From contig NC_016946.1 of assembly GCF_000277125.1 (NCBI RefSeq), forward strand, positions 2,728,001-2,792,000: a stretch of 64,000 nucleotides of DNA. Reading direction: 5' to 3'. A program made the position numbers and the translations under genes. Every line of letters begins with the position of its first letter. Position 1 is the stretch's first letter. This document shows, piece by piece, positions 9,303-17,350 of the stretch. Under the pieces are notes generated by a model that saw only the letters and a list, made by a program, of their open reading frames with translations, was not told the DNA's origin and made no database searches. The stretch comes from Mycobacterium intracellulare ATCC 13950. GTDB taxonomy: Bacteria; Actinomycetota; Actinomycetes; Mycobacteriales; Mycobacteriaceae.

Positions 9303-9905
9303 ATGGACTCGTCGCACGTGTTTCGCCGAACCGCAGCGCTCATCGGAGCAGCGGTGCTGCTTGGGCCGCTGACCGGCTGCGGCGGAACTGGGGATAGCCA
9401 CCCGACGTCGTCTCCGGCGCCGAAGGTCACGACGCTGGGCAAGACGGCGCCCAAGGCGCCCGCCGGAGGCTCATTGACGATCAGCAGCCCGGCCTTCGCC
9501 GACGGTGCGCCGATTCCGGTGCAGTACACCTGCAAGGGCGCCGACGTCGCACCGCCGTTGGTGTGGTCGGCGCCGCTGGGTGCGGCCCTCGTCGTCGACG
9601 ATCCCGACGCCCCGGCCGGGTTGTACGTCCACTGGGTGGTGATCGGAATCGCCCCCGGGCCCGGCAGCACGGCCGAGGGCCAAACCCCAGCCGGCGCAAC
9701 CACTCTGCCGAACACGGCCGGCCAGTCGGCGTATCAGGGTCCCTGTCCCCCGAACGGAACAGGCACGCATCGTTACCGGTTCACCCTCTATCAGCTTCCC
9801 GATGACTACCAGCTGCCCGGCGGCCTGGCGGGCGTGCAGGCCGCGCAGACGATCGCCGGCGCCGCGACCGCGCAGGCGCAGCTCGTCGGGGCGTTCGGCG
9901 GCTGA
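9303..9905 (+). CDS. lppC: YbhB/PEBP-family lipoprotein (LppC-like)
   Basis: 200-aa lipoprotein with lipobox LTGC (Cys about 26) after a hydrophobic signal. The rest is a phosphatidylethanolamine-binding/Raf-kinase-inhibitor-like domain: [20 protein letters not shown] is the conserved DPDxP...HW signature, followed by [13 protein letters not shown]. Location beside the Rv1913-type and aceA genes supports LppC (Rv1911c). ATG 9303 is the only start that gives a signal peptide; the longer overlapping frame from 8883 is spurious. The ligand of this family in mycobacteria is not established. Confidence 0.82.
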   Translation: MDSSHVFRRTAALIGAAVLLGPLTGCGGTGDSHPTSSPAPKVTTLGKTAPKAPAGGSLTISSPAFADGAPIPVQYTCKGADVAPPLVWSAPLGAALVVDDPDAPAGLYVHWVVIGIAPGPGSTAEGQTPAGATTLPNTAGQSAYQGPCPPNGTGTHRYRFTLYQLPDDYQLPGGLAGVQAAQTIAGAATAQAQLVGAFGG

Positions 9906-9915
9906 TCGGCTCGCC

Positions 9916-11484
9916 TCAGGACGCGTCGTCGAGCACCTGGTAGCCGGCGTTGTACCCCGGGGTGAAGGTGATGCCCGGTCCGCCATGGCAGCCGGCGCCG
10001 GCGAGGTAGAGACCGTCGATCGGAATGGGTAGATCGAGGAAGCCGCGCGGTCCGGGTCGGTTGGGCCCCATCAGGTCTGGGTGCAAAAGCCCGTGGCAGA
10101 AGTCGCCGTCGGGCGCACCGAACATAGTGTTCATGTGGTAAGGCGCGAACGTGATGTGGCGTATCACGATGTCCTTGAAGTTCGGTGCCAACCTGGTGAT
10201 CTTGTCGATAACCCGTTGCGCCATCTCATTTTTGAGGCGCCCGTGCTGACCGCGGTCGGATTCGACCGGAAACGCGTAGGCGAACGCGCTCGCCGCGTGC
10301 TTGCCCGGCGGCGCCATGGCGGGGTCGTGGACCGACGGGATCTGCATGCCCATCGACGGATCGTCCGGGACGATGCCCCGCCGGCAGTTCTCCCAGTGCA
10401 GCTGTTGGGATTCGGGCGACCCGAAGATGCCGATGGACTGTTGCATGCCGTCGTCGTTGAGAAACTCGTACGGTGGGGCGAATTCGGGCAGCCCGTCCAG
10501 GGCGAAGTGGATCTGCACGAACGAGGCGCGGTGGTCGCGGCCGGATACCCGCGAGACGAGCTCCGCGGGAACGTGTTCTGGTGCGATGAGGTCGGTGAGG
10601 GTGACATCGGGTGACAGGTTGGACACCACGATCGGCGCCGAAATCGTCGACCCGTCGCGCAGCCGCACGCCGGTCACCTTCTGCCGGTCGACGAGGATCT
10701 GCTCGGCCTTGGTGCGGAAGCGGATCTCGCCGCCGTGGGAGACGAAGAGCTCGCGTAGGTGGTCGGTGAGGGCGCCGATGCCGCCCTTGAGCTTGGTCAT
10801 CATCGCGGTGCTGCCGTCGGGCACCGCCAGCGCGAACGCCAAACATGTTGCGCTGCCCGGTGTATACGGACCGCGGTAGGTCGAGTTGACGGCCAGGAAC
10901 GCCAGCATCCCGCGCATGACCGCGTGCTTTTCCCGGTCGCGCAGATAGCGGTCGATCACGTCCATCGCCGAGCCGAAGAGCATGTCGTGAATGGCACGGC
11001 GTTCGGCGTCGTTGGTCGCGCAGGCATACATTTCGTCCAGGGTCTTCGGCCGTTGGCGGACGTCGAAGCGGCCGAGCGCCTTCGCCGGTGCCTGGCTCCA
11101 CCCGATCAGTTCGGCCATGCCCGTGACGGCCTCGACTCCGTGTTTCTCGCCCAGATGCGTCATCAGTCGCATCGGGTCGCGATAGAAGATCATCGGCTCT
11201 TCGCCGTGGTCGCCGATGTTTGTCGACATCACCTCGGGCTCCACCGCCGGCAGCGTGTCGAGGCCGAGGTCTTTGGTGAGCTGGCTTGCCATCGGGAACT
11301 GCACCGACCCGGCGATCTCGTATCGGAAGCCGTCGATCAATTCGACCGTCGCGGCCATGCCGCCCGCATAAGTGTTGGCCTCGAGGCACACGGTGCGCAG
11401 TCCCGCGCGTTGCAGGATCGCCGCCGCGGTCAGCCCGTTGTGTCCCGCCCCCACCACGATCGCGTCGTAATGATTTGTGCTCAT
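9916..11484 (-). CDS. Phytoene-desaturase-like FAD oxidoreductase
   Basis: 522-aa flavoprotein of the CrtI/PYROXD2 type. The dinucleotide-binding motif is VVGAGHNGLTAAAILQRAG at residues 10-28. It carries the C-terminal FAD signature (DGLYLAGAGCHGGPGITF) of the family. No carotenoid synthase gene is nearby, so desaturation or isomerisation of another polyprenoid or lipid is equally possible. ATG 11484 is preceded by GGAGGCGAGA. The gene is divergent from a TetR regulator across 100 bp with two palindromic operators, which suggests that it is the regulated target. Confidence 0.85.
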   Translation of the reverse strand: MSTNHYDAIVVGAGHNGLTAAAILQRAGLRTVCLEANTYAGGMAATVELIDGFRYEIAGSVQFPMASQLTKDLGLDTLPAVEPEVMSTNIGDHGEEPMIFYRDPMRLMTHLGEKHGVEAVTGMAELIGWSQAPAKALGRFDVRQRPKTLDEMYACATNDAERRAIHDMLFGSAMDVIDRYLRDREKHAVMRGMLAFLAVNSTYRGPYTPGSATCLAFALAVPDGSTAMMTKLKGGIGALTDHLRELFVSHGGEIRFRTKAEQILVDRQKVTGVRLRDGSTISAPIVVSNLSPDVTLTDLIAPEHVPAELVSRVSGRDHRASFVQIHFALDGLPEFAPPYEFLNDDGMQQSIGIFGSPESQQLHWENCRRGIVPDDPSMGMQIPSVHDPAMAPPGKHAASAFAYAFPVESDRGQHGRLKNEMAQRVIDKITRLAPNFKDIVIRHITFAPYHMNTMFGAPDGDFCHGLLHPDLMGPNRPGPRGFLDLPIPIDGLYLAGAGCHGGPGITFTPGYNAGYQVLDDAS

Positions 11485-11516
11485 GGTTCTCGCCTCCGTC
11501 GGGTACCCGTGCAGAA

Positions 11517-11558
11517 TATGTCAGTACTGACATAATTGGAAGATGTCAGTAGTGACCA
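11517..11558. promoter_or_regulatory. Tandem TetR-type operators
   Basis: A perfect 18-bp palindrome, TATGTCAGTACTGACATA, occupies 11517-11534. A second, imperfect copy, ATGTCAGTAGTGACCA, lies at 11543-11558 with centres 25 bp apart, i.e. roughly on the same helix face. Both are in the divergent region between the flavoprotein and the TetR gene, so one repressor could block both promoters. Confidence 0.75.
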
Positions 11559-11586
11559 CTTCGGCTGGGATACCATCTCCCCTGAG

Positions 11587-12186
11587 ATGACCGCCCCGGG
11601 CAACCGTCACGAACAACGACGACGATCGACGCATGAGGCCCTACGTCGCGCGGCGTTGAAGAGCTTCGCGCGCAAGGGCTTCGCGAATGTCACCGTCACC
11701 GAGTTGGCGCGCGAGGCCGGCGTCACCGAGCGCACCTTCTTCCGGCACTTCCCCACCAAGGAAGCCGTCCTTTTCCAGGATTACGAGACGCAGCTGGAAT
11801 GGCTGGCCGAGGCGCTCACGCAACGCCCGTCGTCGGAGTCGTTGTTCGATGCGGTGCTGGCGAGTGTTTCGGCGTTCCCGCACGACCTCGAGGTGGTTCG
11901 TCAGGCGGCGACGGCGCGCGCGGAGCTGATCAGCGCCGAGCGGATCGCGGGCCACCTGCGAGTGGTGCAGTCCTCGTTCGCCGGCGTGCTCGCCGACTTC
12001 GTCAGGAAGCGCAATCCGGATACGGCGGACATCGACCTGGCGGCCGAAGTCGCGGGTTCTGCGCTGGCCGCGGCCTTGGTTGCGGCAGTGGAGAATTGGG
12101 GCCGCAAGGGTTGTGCGGGCGACCTCGGCGCAGACGTGGCCGCAAGCCTGGATCTGGTGCGCTCCGGTCTGGCGCGGCTCGCCTGA
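11587..12186 (+). CDS. TetR-family transcriptional regulator
   Basis: 199-aa regulator with an N-terminal helix-turn-helix, ANVTVTELAREAGVTERTFFRHF, about residues 33-55, and an all-helical ligand domain. ATG 11587 is chosen: the longest frame starts at a TTG (11536) that would place the second operator inside the coding region. The ribosome site is weak. By position it represses itself and the divergent CrtI-like gene. Confidence 0.85.
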   Translation: MTAPGNRHEQRRRSTHEALRRAALKSFARKGFANVTVTELAREAGVTERTFFRHFPTKEAVLFQDYETQLEWLAEALTQRPSSESLFDAVLASVSAFPHDLEVVRQAATARAELISAERIAGHLRVVQSSFAGVLADFVRKRNPDTADIDLAAEVAGSALAAALVAAVENWGRKGCAGDLGADVAASLDLVRSGLARLA

Positions 12187-12376
12187 GCGACCCTGCAGTT
12201 CCCGCGCGCTATTCCCCGCCTCGACGAAGCGGCGCGGCACGGCGTAGCGACCGCTTCGAAGACGCGAGTTCATGAGCGATGTGTCGCAGCACGCATCTCA
12301 CGAGGGATTTCCGCGGGCCTACCGTCTGTTGGAGTAGACGTCGAGATCCACGATCCACTCCGGCGATGGAGGACAC

Positions 12377-12769
12377 ATGCCGCTGTTGTACATCGACCTG
12401 ATCGGGGGCCGCTCTCCGTCGGAGGTTCGGGCGCTGCTGGACGCGATCCACGAGACGGTGGTCGAAGCGTTCGGTGTTCCCGAGCGTGATCGCTATCAGG
12501 TGGTCCGCACTCATCCGGCCCACGAGGTCATCGCGCTGGACACCGGTCTCGGCATCGACCGCTCGGCGCGGCAGGTCATCCTGCACGTGGTCAGCAGGCG
12601 ACGTCCGCGCGAACTCAAGCAGAAGTTCTACGAACTGCTGGCGTCCCGCCTCGCCGACCGGTGCGGACTCGACCCGGCGGACTTGATCGTCTCGGTCACC
12701 GAAAACAACGATGAGGACTGGTCTTTCGGCCACGGCCGCGCACAGTTCCTCACCGGTGAGCTGAAGTGA
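12377..12769 (+). CDS. Tautomerase-superfamily protein
   Basis: 130-aa protein beginning MPLLYIDLI, so that the catalytic amino-terminal proline of the 4-oxalocrotonate tautomerase superfamily would be exposed after Met removal. The length fits the double-motif (Tautomerase_2) group rather than the 62-aa 4-OT. Its stop overlaps the start of the nitronate monooxygenase (GTGA), so translation is coupled. This group acts on enol or enamine acids; the substrate here is unknown. Confidence 0.8.
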   Translation: MPLLYIDLIGGRSPSEVRALLDAIHETVVEAFGVPERDRYQVVRTHPAHEVIALDTGLGIDRSARQVILHVVSRRRPRELKQKFYELLASRLADRCGLDPADLIVSVTENNDEDWSFGHGRAQFLTGELK

Positions 12770-13749
12770 GCGACACCGTGCCGTTGCGGACCCGCCTGAC
12801 GGAATTCTTCGGTATCGAGCAGCCCGTCCTGCTCGCGCCGATGGCCCTGGTCTCCGGGGGTCGGCTCGCGGCGGCGGTGACCGGGGCGGGCGGCCTGGGC
12901 CTGCTCGGCGGGGGCTACGGCGATCCCGAATGGCTGCAGCGCGAATTCGACAACGCCGACAGCGCCCGGATCGGTTGCGGGTTCATCACCTGGAGCCTGG
13001 CGGGCAACCCGCGGGCGCTCGACATCGCGCTCGCCCACCAACCCGCGGCGATCATGTTGTCCTTCGGCGACTTACGGCCGTTCGCCGATCGCATCCACGC
13101 GGCCGGCGTCCCGCTCATCGCTCAGGTGCAAAACCTCGACCAGGCGCGCCGGGCCGTGGACGCCGGGGCGGAGGTCATCGTCGCGCAGGGCAGCGAAGCC
13201 GGCGGACATGGAATGAGCGGGCGGACGACGTTCACATTGGTGCCCGAGGTGGTCGATTTCGTGGCCGAACGCTCACCCGACACGCTGGTGGCGGCCGCCG
13301 GCGGCGTCGTCGACGGCCGCGGATTGGCGGCCGCGCTGGCGCTGGGCGCCGACGGCGCGGTCGTGGGTAGCAGGTTGTGGGCGTCGCCGGAGGCATTGGT
13401 GTCACCGCGTGCGCAGCGGCGGGCCGTCGCGGCCTGTGGCGACGACACCGTGCGCACCCGGGTCTATGACGTTGTGCGCCGCCTCGATTGGCCCGCCGGA
13501 TACGACGCGCGGGCGCTGGGCAACGCGTTCCTCGCCACCTGGCACGGTCGCGAACCCGAGCTGACGGCCCAGCTACCCCAAGCGGTCGCCGACTACGAAA
13601 AATCCGTTGCCGCAGAGGATTTCGATACCGCGGCGATCCTGACCGGCGAAGGCGTGGGACGCGTTCGCAACGTCCGTCCCGCCGCTGACATCGTCGCCGA
13701 CATGGTCGCCGAGGCCGCACACATCCTCAATCGGCGGGCGAGGGCCTAG
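12766..13749 (+). CDS. Nitronate monooxygenase / NPD-family flavoprotein
   Basis: 327-aa FMN-binding TIM-barrel protein. The family signature AQGSEAGGHG is near residue 143, and the phosphate-binding region AAAGGVVDGRG ... LGADGAVVGSR follows. The N-terminal FFGIEQPVLLAPMALVSGG is typical of nitronate monooxygenases and enoyl reductases of this fold. The GTG start overlaps the tautomerase stop by four bases. The pairing with a tautomerase is suggestive because both handle ionised nitro/enol-type carbon acids, but that is inference. Confidence 0.85.
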   Translation: MSDTVPLRTRLTEFFGIEQPVLLAPMALVSGGRLAAAVTGAGGLGLLGGGYGDPEWLQREFDNADSARIGCGFITWSLAGNPRALDIALAHQPAAIMLSFGDLRPFADRIHAAGVPLIAQVQNLDQARRAVDAGAEVIVAQGSEAGGHGMSGRTTFTLVPEVVDFVAERSPDTLVAAAGGVVDGRGLAAALALGADGAVVGSRLWASPEALVSPRAQRRAVAACGDDTVRTRVYDVVRRLDWPAGYDARALGNAFLATWHGREPELTAQLPQAVADYEKSVAAEDFDTAAILTGEGVGRVRNVRPAADIVADMVAEAAHILNRRARA

Positions 13750-13853
13750 ACAGCCGAGCTCGGGGTCTGGTTTGCTCAGCTCGACACCTCAACTTCACGT
13801 CGCGATGATGGGCCGCACCTTTAACCACCCCCGCCGACACATCTAAGGATCCC

Positions 13854-14483
13854 ATGGACATCGCCACCGTCGACGAACTGCTGAGCACCACCCGGTCGGT
13901 GCGCAAACGGCTCGACCTCACCCGGCCGGTCGGCCGCGACGTGATCCTGGAGTGCATCCAGCTGGCGATGCAGGCGCCCACGGCGAGCAACACGCAGGAC
14001 TGGCGCTGGCTGGTGATCACGGACCCCGACAAACGCGCGGCCATCGCCGAGATCTACCGCAGCATCGGCGCGCAGTACCTGGCGTACGCGGCCGACAACG
14101 CGACGGATCCGCAGACGCAGCGGGTGTACCGGAGCGCGATGAGCTTGACCGAAACGCTCGGGCAAGTCCCGGTGCACGTCATCCCCTGCCTCAACCAGCG
14201 CATCGACACCGCGGAACCGGGCATCGCTGCCGCGGCGTGGGCGTCGATCATCCCGGCCGGCTGGAGCTTTCTGCTGGCGCTCCGCTCGCGCGGGCTGGGA
14301 TCGGTGTGGACGACGATGCACCTGTTCAAGGAGCGCGAGGTGGCCGAGCTGCTGGGCATCCCACCCACCGTCACGCAGGCCGCGCTGTTCCCCGTCGCGT
14401 ACACGATCGGCACCGACTTCCGGCCGGCCGCACGCCCGCCGGCGGCGACCATCACGTTCTGGGATGGCTGGGGGGAAGGCTGA
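13854..14483 (+). CDS. Nitroreductase-family FMN protein
   Basis: 209-aa nitroreductase fold. The N-terminus TTRSVRKRLDLTRPVGRD is the FMN-phosphate-binding start, QAPTASNTQDWRW is the second FMN motif, and GLGSVWTT the third. NAD(P)H-dependent reduction of quinone- or nitro-type substrates is typical of the family. ATG 13854 has AAGGATC upstream. Its stop overlaps the next ATG by one base (TGATG), coupling it to a START-like protein. Confidence 0.87.
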   Translation: MDIATVDELLSTTRSVRKRLDLTRPVGRDVILECIQLAMQAPTASNTQDWRWLVITDPDKRAAIAEIYRSIGAQYLAYAADNATDPQTQRVYRSAMSLTETLGQVPVHVIPCLNQRIDTAEPGIAAAAWASIIPAGWSFLLALRSRGLGSVWTTMHLFKEREVAELLGIPPTVTQAALFPVAYTIGTDFRPAARPPAATITFWDGWGEG

Positions 14484-14977
14484 TGCAGTCCTACACCGTG
14501 CGATTCCACATCGACGCTCCGCCGCGGAAGGTCTGGCGGGCGCTGCATCCGCCGGCCCCGCCGAACGCCCCGCGCCCCCGGGTGCTCGAGTGGCCGACCG
14601 GCAGCATGGAAATCCTCAACGAGGGCAACGAGGCCGGTGAGGGCCTGGTCCGCACGTGTGTCTTCGAAGTGCCCAAATACCTGCTCACCGGCGGCCGGGC
14701 GCGTTCCTGGGAAACCGTGACCGAAGCCGAGATCGACAAGCTGTCGCGTTACGTGGCCGTCGGCGCGCCGCTGTGGTCGCGCGCCGAGGGGTATCACCAG
14801 CTCGAGGAGCAGCCCGACGGCACCACCGTGCTGACGTTCCACGAGACGTATCGCGCCTACAACCCCGTGCTGCGCTTCCTCCTCGAACGCCCGGTCTACG
14901 CGAAGATTTCCCGTGACAACCTCGAGACGTACGAGCATGCGCTCGCCCGCGCGGGCCGGGTCCGGCGTCTCGTCTAG
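14483..14977 (+). CDS. SRPBCC family protein
   Basis: 164-aa START-like protein: TVRFHIDAPPRKVWRALHPP opens the fold and DNLETYEHALARAGRVRR is the closing helix. ATG 14483 overlaps the nitroreductase stop. A binding or cyclase partner for the nitroreductase product is a reasonable guess, but nothing in the sequence identifies the ligand. Confidence 0.78.
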   Translation: MQSYTVRFHIDAPPRKVWRALHPPAPPNAPRPRVLEWPTGSMEILNEGNEAGEGLVRTCVFEVPKYLLTGGRARSWETVTEAEIDKLSRYVAVGAPLWSRAEGYHQLEEQPDGTTVLTFHETYRAYNPVLRFLLERPVYAKISRDNLETYEHALARAGRVRRLV

Positions 14978-15048
14978 CCGTTCTTTGCTGCCGGGTTCAT
15001 TTCACAACGACATGAATTAGGTACTTGGCCCCGGTACCCTCGATTTCT

Positions 15049-15765
15049 ATGGGTGGAGTAGCTACTGCGGCGCGACTGGCCGCCGCGGGTTTGATGGTCG
15101 CGGGGTTGGCCACTTCGACGGTCGTTGCCAGCGCCGATCCGGACGAGACACGGGGGCCCGCCCCGGGCCCGGCCGCGTCGCCGGCACCGGCACCAGCGCC
15201 TTCGGCGGCACCTGCACCGGCCGCGTCGCCGGCACCGGCACCAGCGCCTTCGGCAGCACCCGCACCGGCCGCGTCGCCAGGGGCTTCGCCGGCACCCGCC
15301 CCGCCGGGGCCGAAGACCAGCATCGACAAGGACGGCATTTACGCCGTGGGGACCGACATCGTCCCGGGCATCTACAGCTCCGGTGGCCCCGTCGGCAACG
15401 GCACGTGCTACTGGAAACGGACCGGCAACCCCGACGGCGCGCTCATCGACAACGCCATGACCAAGAAGGCGCAGGTCGTGCAGATCGACCCGGGTGACAA
15501 AGCCTTCAAGACCTCGGGCTGCCAACCCTGGCAGCTGACCCCAGACGCCGTTCCGCCGTCACAAACGCCGCCCGCGGGCGTGCAGGGCACGCTCGGCATC
15601 CTCAACGGTCTGTTGGGCGGAAACGCACAGCGGCCCCCGCAACCGTCGCCCGCTCCGCAAGCGCCCGCACCTGCACCGGCGCCGGCCTCGCAAGCGCCGG
15701 CGGCCCCGCAAGCCCCGGCGGCCGCGCCCGCAACTCCGGTAGCCCCACAAGCCGCGCATTCCTGA
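15049..15765 (+). CDS. Secreted Ala/Pro-rich protein with a conserved C-rich core domain
   Basis: 238-aa exported protein. A signal peptide ends at about ASA-DPDE (residue 30), followed by an Ala/Pro repeat. A compact domain (GIYAVGTDIVPGIYSSGG ... CYWKR ... FKTSGCQPW) carries two cysteines likely to form a disulfide, and an Ala/Pro/Gln-rich tail follows. The core is the actinobacterial domain also seen in Rv1906c, which occupies the same place beside aao. ATG 15049 is chosen over 15025 since it begins the signal peptide. Function unknown. Confidence 0.82.
   Translation: MGGVATAARLAAAGLMVAGLATSTVVASADPDETRGPAPGPAASPAPAPAPSAAPAPAASPAPAPAPSAAPAPAASPGASPAPAPPGPKTSIDKDGIYAVGTDIVPGIYSSGGPVGNGTCYWKRTGNPDGALIDNAMTKKAQVVQIDPGDKAFKTSGCQPWQLTPDAVPPSQTPPAGVQGTLGILNGLLGGNAQRPPQPSPAPQAPAPAPAPASQAPAAPQAPAAAPATPVAPQAAHS
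15172..15279. repeat. 48-bp coding tandem repeat
   Basis: Two 48-bp units (15172-15219 and 15220-15267) encode AASPAPAPAPSAAPAP, and a partial third unit begins at 15268. The copies are almost identical in bases, including third positions, so the duplication is recent. It lies within the secreted protein gene and keeps frame. Confidence 0.85.
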
Positions 15766-15781
15766 TCGGCCCGCCGGCGCC

Positions 15782-16744
15782 GTGGCCAGTACGCACCAGA
15801 TCGTCGTGGTAGGGGCTGGCGTCAGCGGGTTGACGTCGGCCATCTGCCTGGCCGAGGCGGGCTGGCCGGTGCGGGTCTGGGCGGACACGATGCCCAAGCG
15901 AACGACTTCGGCGGTGGCGGGCGCCGTGTGGGCGCCCCCGCGGCCCGCGGAACGCGCCGGCGCGACGCTGCGCTGGACCGAGCACTCTCTAGAGGTGTTC
16001 CGTGATCTCGCCCGCGATCCCGACTCGGGTGTGTTGCTGGCGCCGGCGCTGGCGGTCGGCGAGCTGACCGCGACCGAGGCGATGTCATCGGCGGCCGCGC
16101 TGATCCCCGACCTGCGGCCCGCCGACCCGGCCGACGTTCCGCCGGGTTTCGGCACCGGATTTCGCGCCACCGTGCCGATGATCGACATGCCGCACTACCT
16201 CGACTATCTGACCCGGCGGCTCGCGGCGGCCGGCTGCGAGATCGAAGAACACCCCGTTCGATCCCTGGCCGAGGCCGCCGACACCGCTGACATCGTCGTC
16301 AACTGCACTGGTCTCGCCGCGGGCGCGCTCATCGACGACCACACCGTGCGGCCGCTCTTCGGCCAGCACGTGGTGCTGACCAATCCCGGTCTGCAGCAAC
16401 TGTTTCTGGAATTGAACGACGGCCCCGAGTGGACCTGTTTCTTCCCGCATCCACAACGGGTGGTGTGCGGCGGAATCAGCATCCCCGGTCGCTGGGACAC
16501 GACCGCGGAACCCGACGTGACCGAACGCATCCTGCAGCGCTGCCGACGAATCGAGCCGCGACTCGGTGACGCCGAGGTGATCGAGGTCATCACCGGACTG
16601 CGCCCCGACCGTCCGTCGGTGCGCGTGGAGGCCGAACCGCTCGGGCGGGCGCGTTGCATCCACAACTACGGTCACAGCAGCAACGGCGTCACCCTGTCCT
16701 GGGGCTGCGCGCGCGACGTGGTGGCCCTGGCCGACGGCCCATGA
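15782..16744 (+). CDS. aao: D-amino-acid oxidase
   Basis: 320-aa FAD-dependent DAAO-family enzyme that deaminates D-amino acids to keto acids with release of H2O2. The N-terminal Rossmann motif is VVVGAGVSGLTSAICLAEAG. The family signature near the C-terminus is IHNYGHSSNGVTLSWGCARDV, with the active-site arginine in GLRPDRPSVR. Same length and place as Rv1905c. GTG start 16 bp after the secreted-protein gene suggests one transcript. It converges on the holin-like membrane gene. Confidence 0.92.
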   Translation: MASTHQIVVVGAGVSGLTSAICLAEAGWPVRVWADTMPKRTTSAVAGAVWAPPRPAERAGATLRWTEHSLEVFRDLARDPDSGVLLAPALAVGELTATEAMSSAAALIPDLRPADPADVPPGFGTGFRATVPMIDMPHYLDYLTRRLAAAGCEIEEHPVRSLAEAADTADIVVNCTGLAAGALIDDHTVRPLFGQHVVLTNPGLQQLFLELNDGPEWTCFFPHPQRVVCGGISIPGRWDTTAEPDVTERILQRCRRIEPRLGDAEVIEVITGLRPDRPSVRVEAEPLGRARCIHNYGHSSNGVTLSWGCARDVVALADGP

Positions 16745-16746
16745 TC

Positions 16747-17136
16747 TCAGGCGCCGGTGCGGCGAATTATCAACGACAGCAACCAACTGACGATCGACAA
16801 GACGATCGCCGCCCAGATGGCGGTCCACCAAAAGTGGTCGATCTGCAGCCCCCAGTGCGTGGTGTGCTCGGTGATCCACGCCGTGATCCAGAGCATCAAA
16901 GCATTGATGACGACATGGAACAGACCGAGCGTAACGATGTAGAGCGGGATCGACAGGATCTGGACGATCGGCTTGATGAATGCGTTGACCAGACCGAAGA
17001 TCACGGCGACGACGAAGATGATGCCGACCCGTTCCAGCCTCGTGCTACCGCCCACGAAACTCAGGCCGTGCACGAAAAGGGTGACGATCCACAACGCAAA
17101 GCCGGTCAGCGCGGCGCGCACCAAAAATGGGCCCAT
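16747..17136 (-). CDS. Four-helix membrane protein (phage-holin family/mycobacterial 4-TM)
   Basis: 129-aa membrane protein with four hydrophobic helices: FLVRAALTGFALWIVTLFV, GIIFVVAVIFGLVNAFI, LYIVTLGLFHVVINALMLWI and a last one ending before IIRR. This is the pattern of the PF04020 family, found across actinobacteria outside phages. Start 17136 is favoured by AGGATCTAGG upstream and lack of hydrophobic residues before it. Location matches Rv1903. Stop lies two bases from the aao stop in a convergent pair. Confidence 0.8.
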   Translation of the reverse strand: MGPFLVRAALTGFALWIVTLFVHGLSFVGGSTRLERVGIIFVVAVIFGLVNAFIKPIVQILSIPLYIVTLGLFHVVINALMLWITAWITEHTTHWGLQIDHFWWTAIWAAIVLSIVSWLLSLIIRRTGA

Positions 17137-17350
17137 GCGCCTAGATCCTGCCATCCGGTCGGCCGGGAAGGTAAGCAAATCGGCGCGGGTGAGTTCTGAC
17201 CGGGTGACCGGCTTCGTCCGTCGGCTCTCGCGCATACACGCGGGCGCGGTTTCGGATATCGGAAACGGATATTGAATTCCCTTGTGTCACTGTGGTTTCT
17301 GTGGTCACAATGCGGGGTTTTGTGTCGGTGGGCCTCGATAGTTTGACGGT

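Noticed and set aside
15172..15279. Possible CRISPR-like array in the 48-bp repeat
   Set aside because: Repeats are contiguous without spacers, in frame, and encode Ala/Pro; a coding tandem repeat.
17282..17312. TTGTG ... CACAA inverted repeat before the HNH gene
   Set aside because: Only five paired bases at the ends, with a mismatched inside; not more than chance in this sequence.
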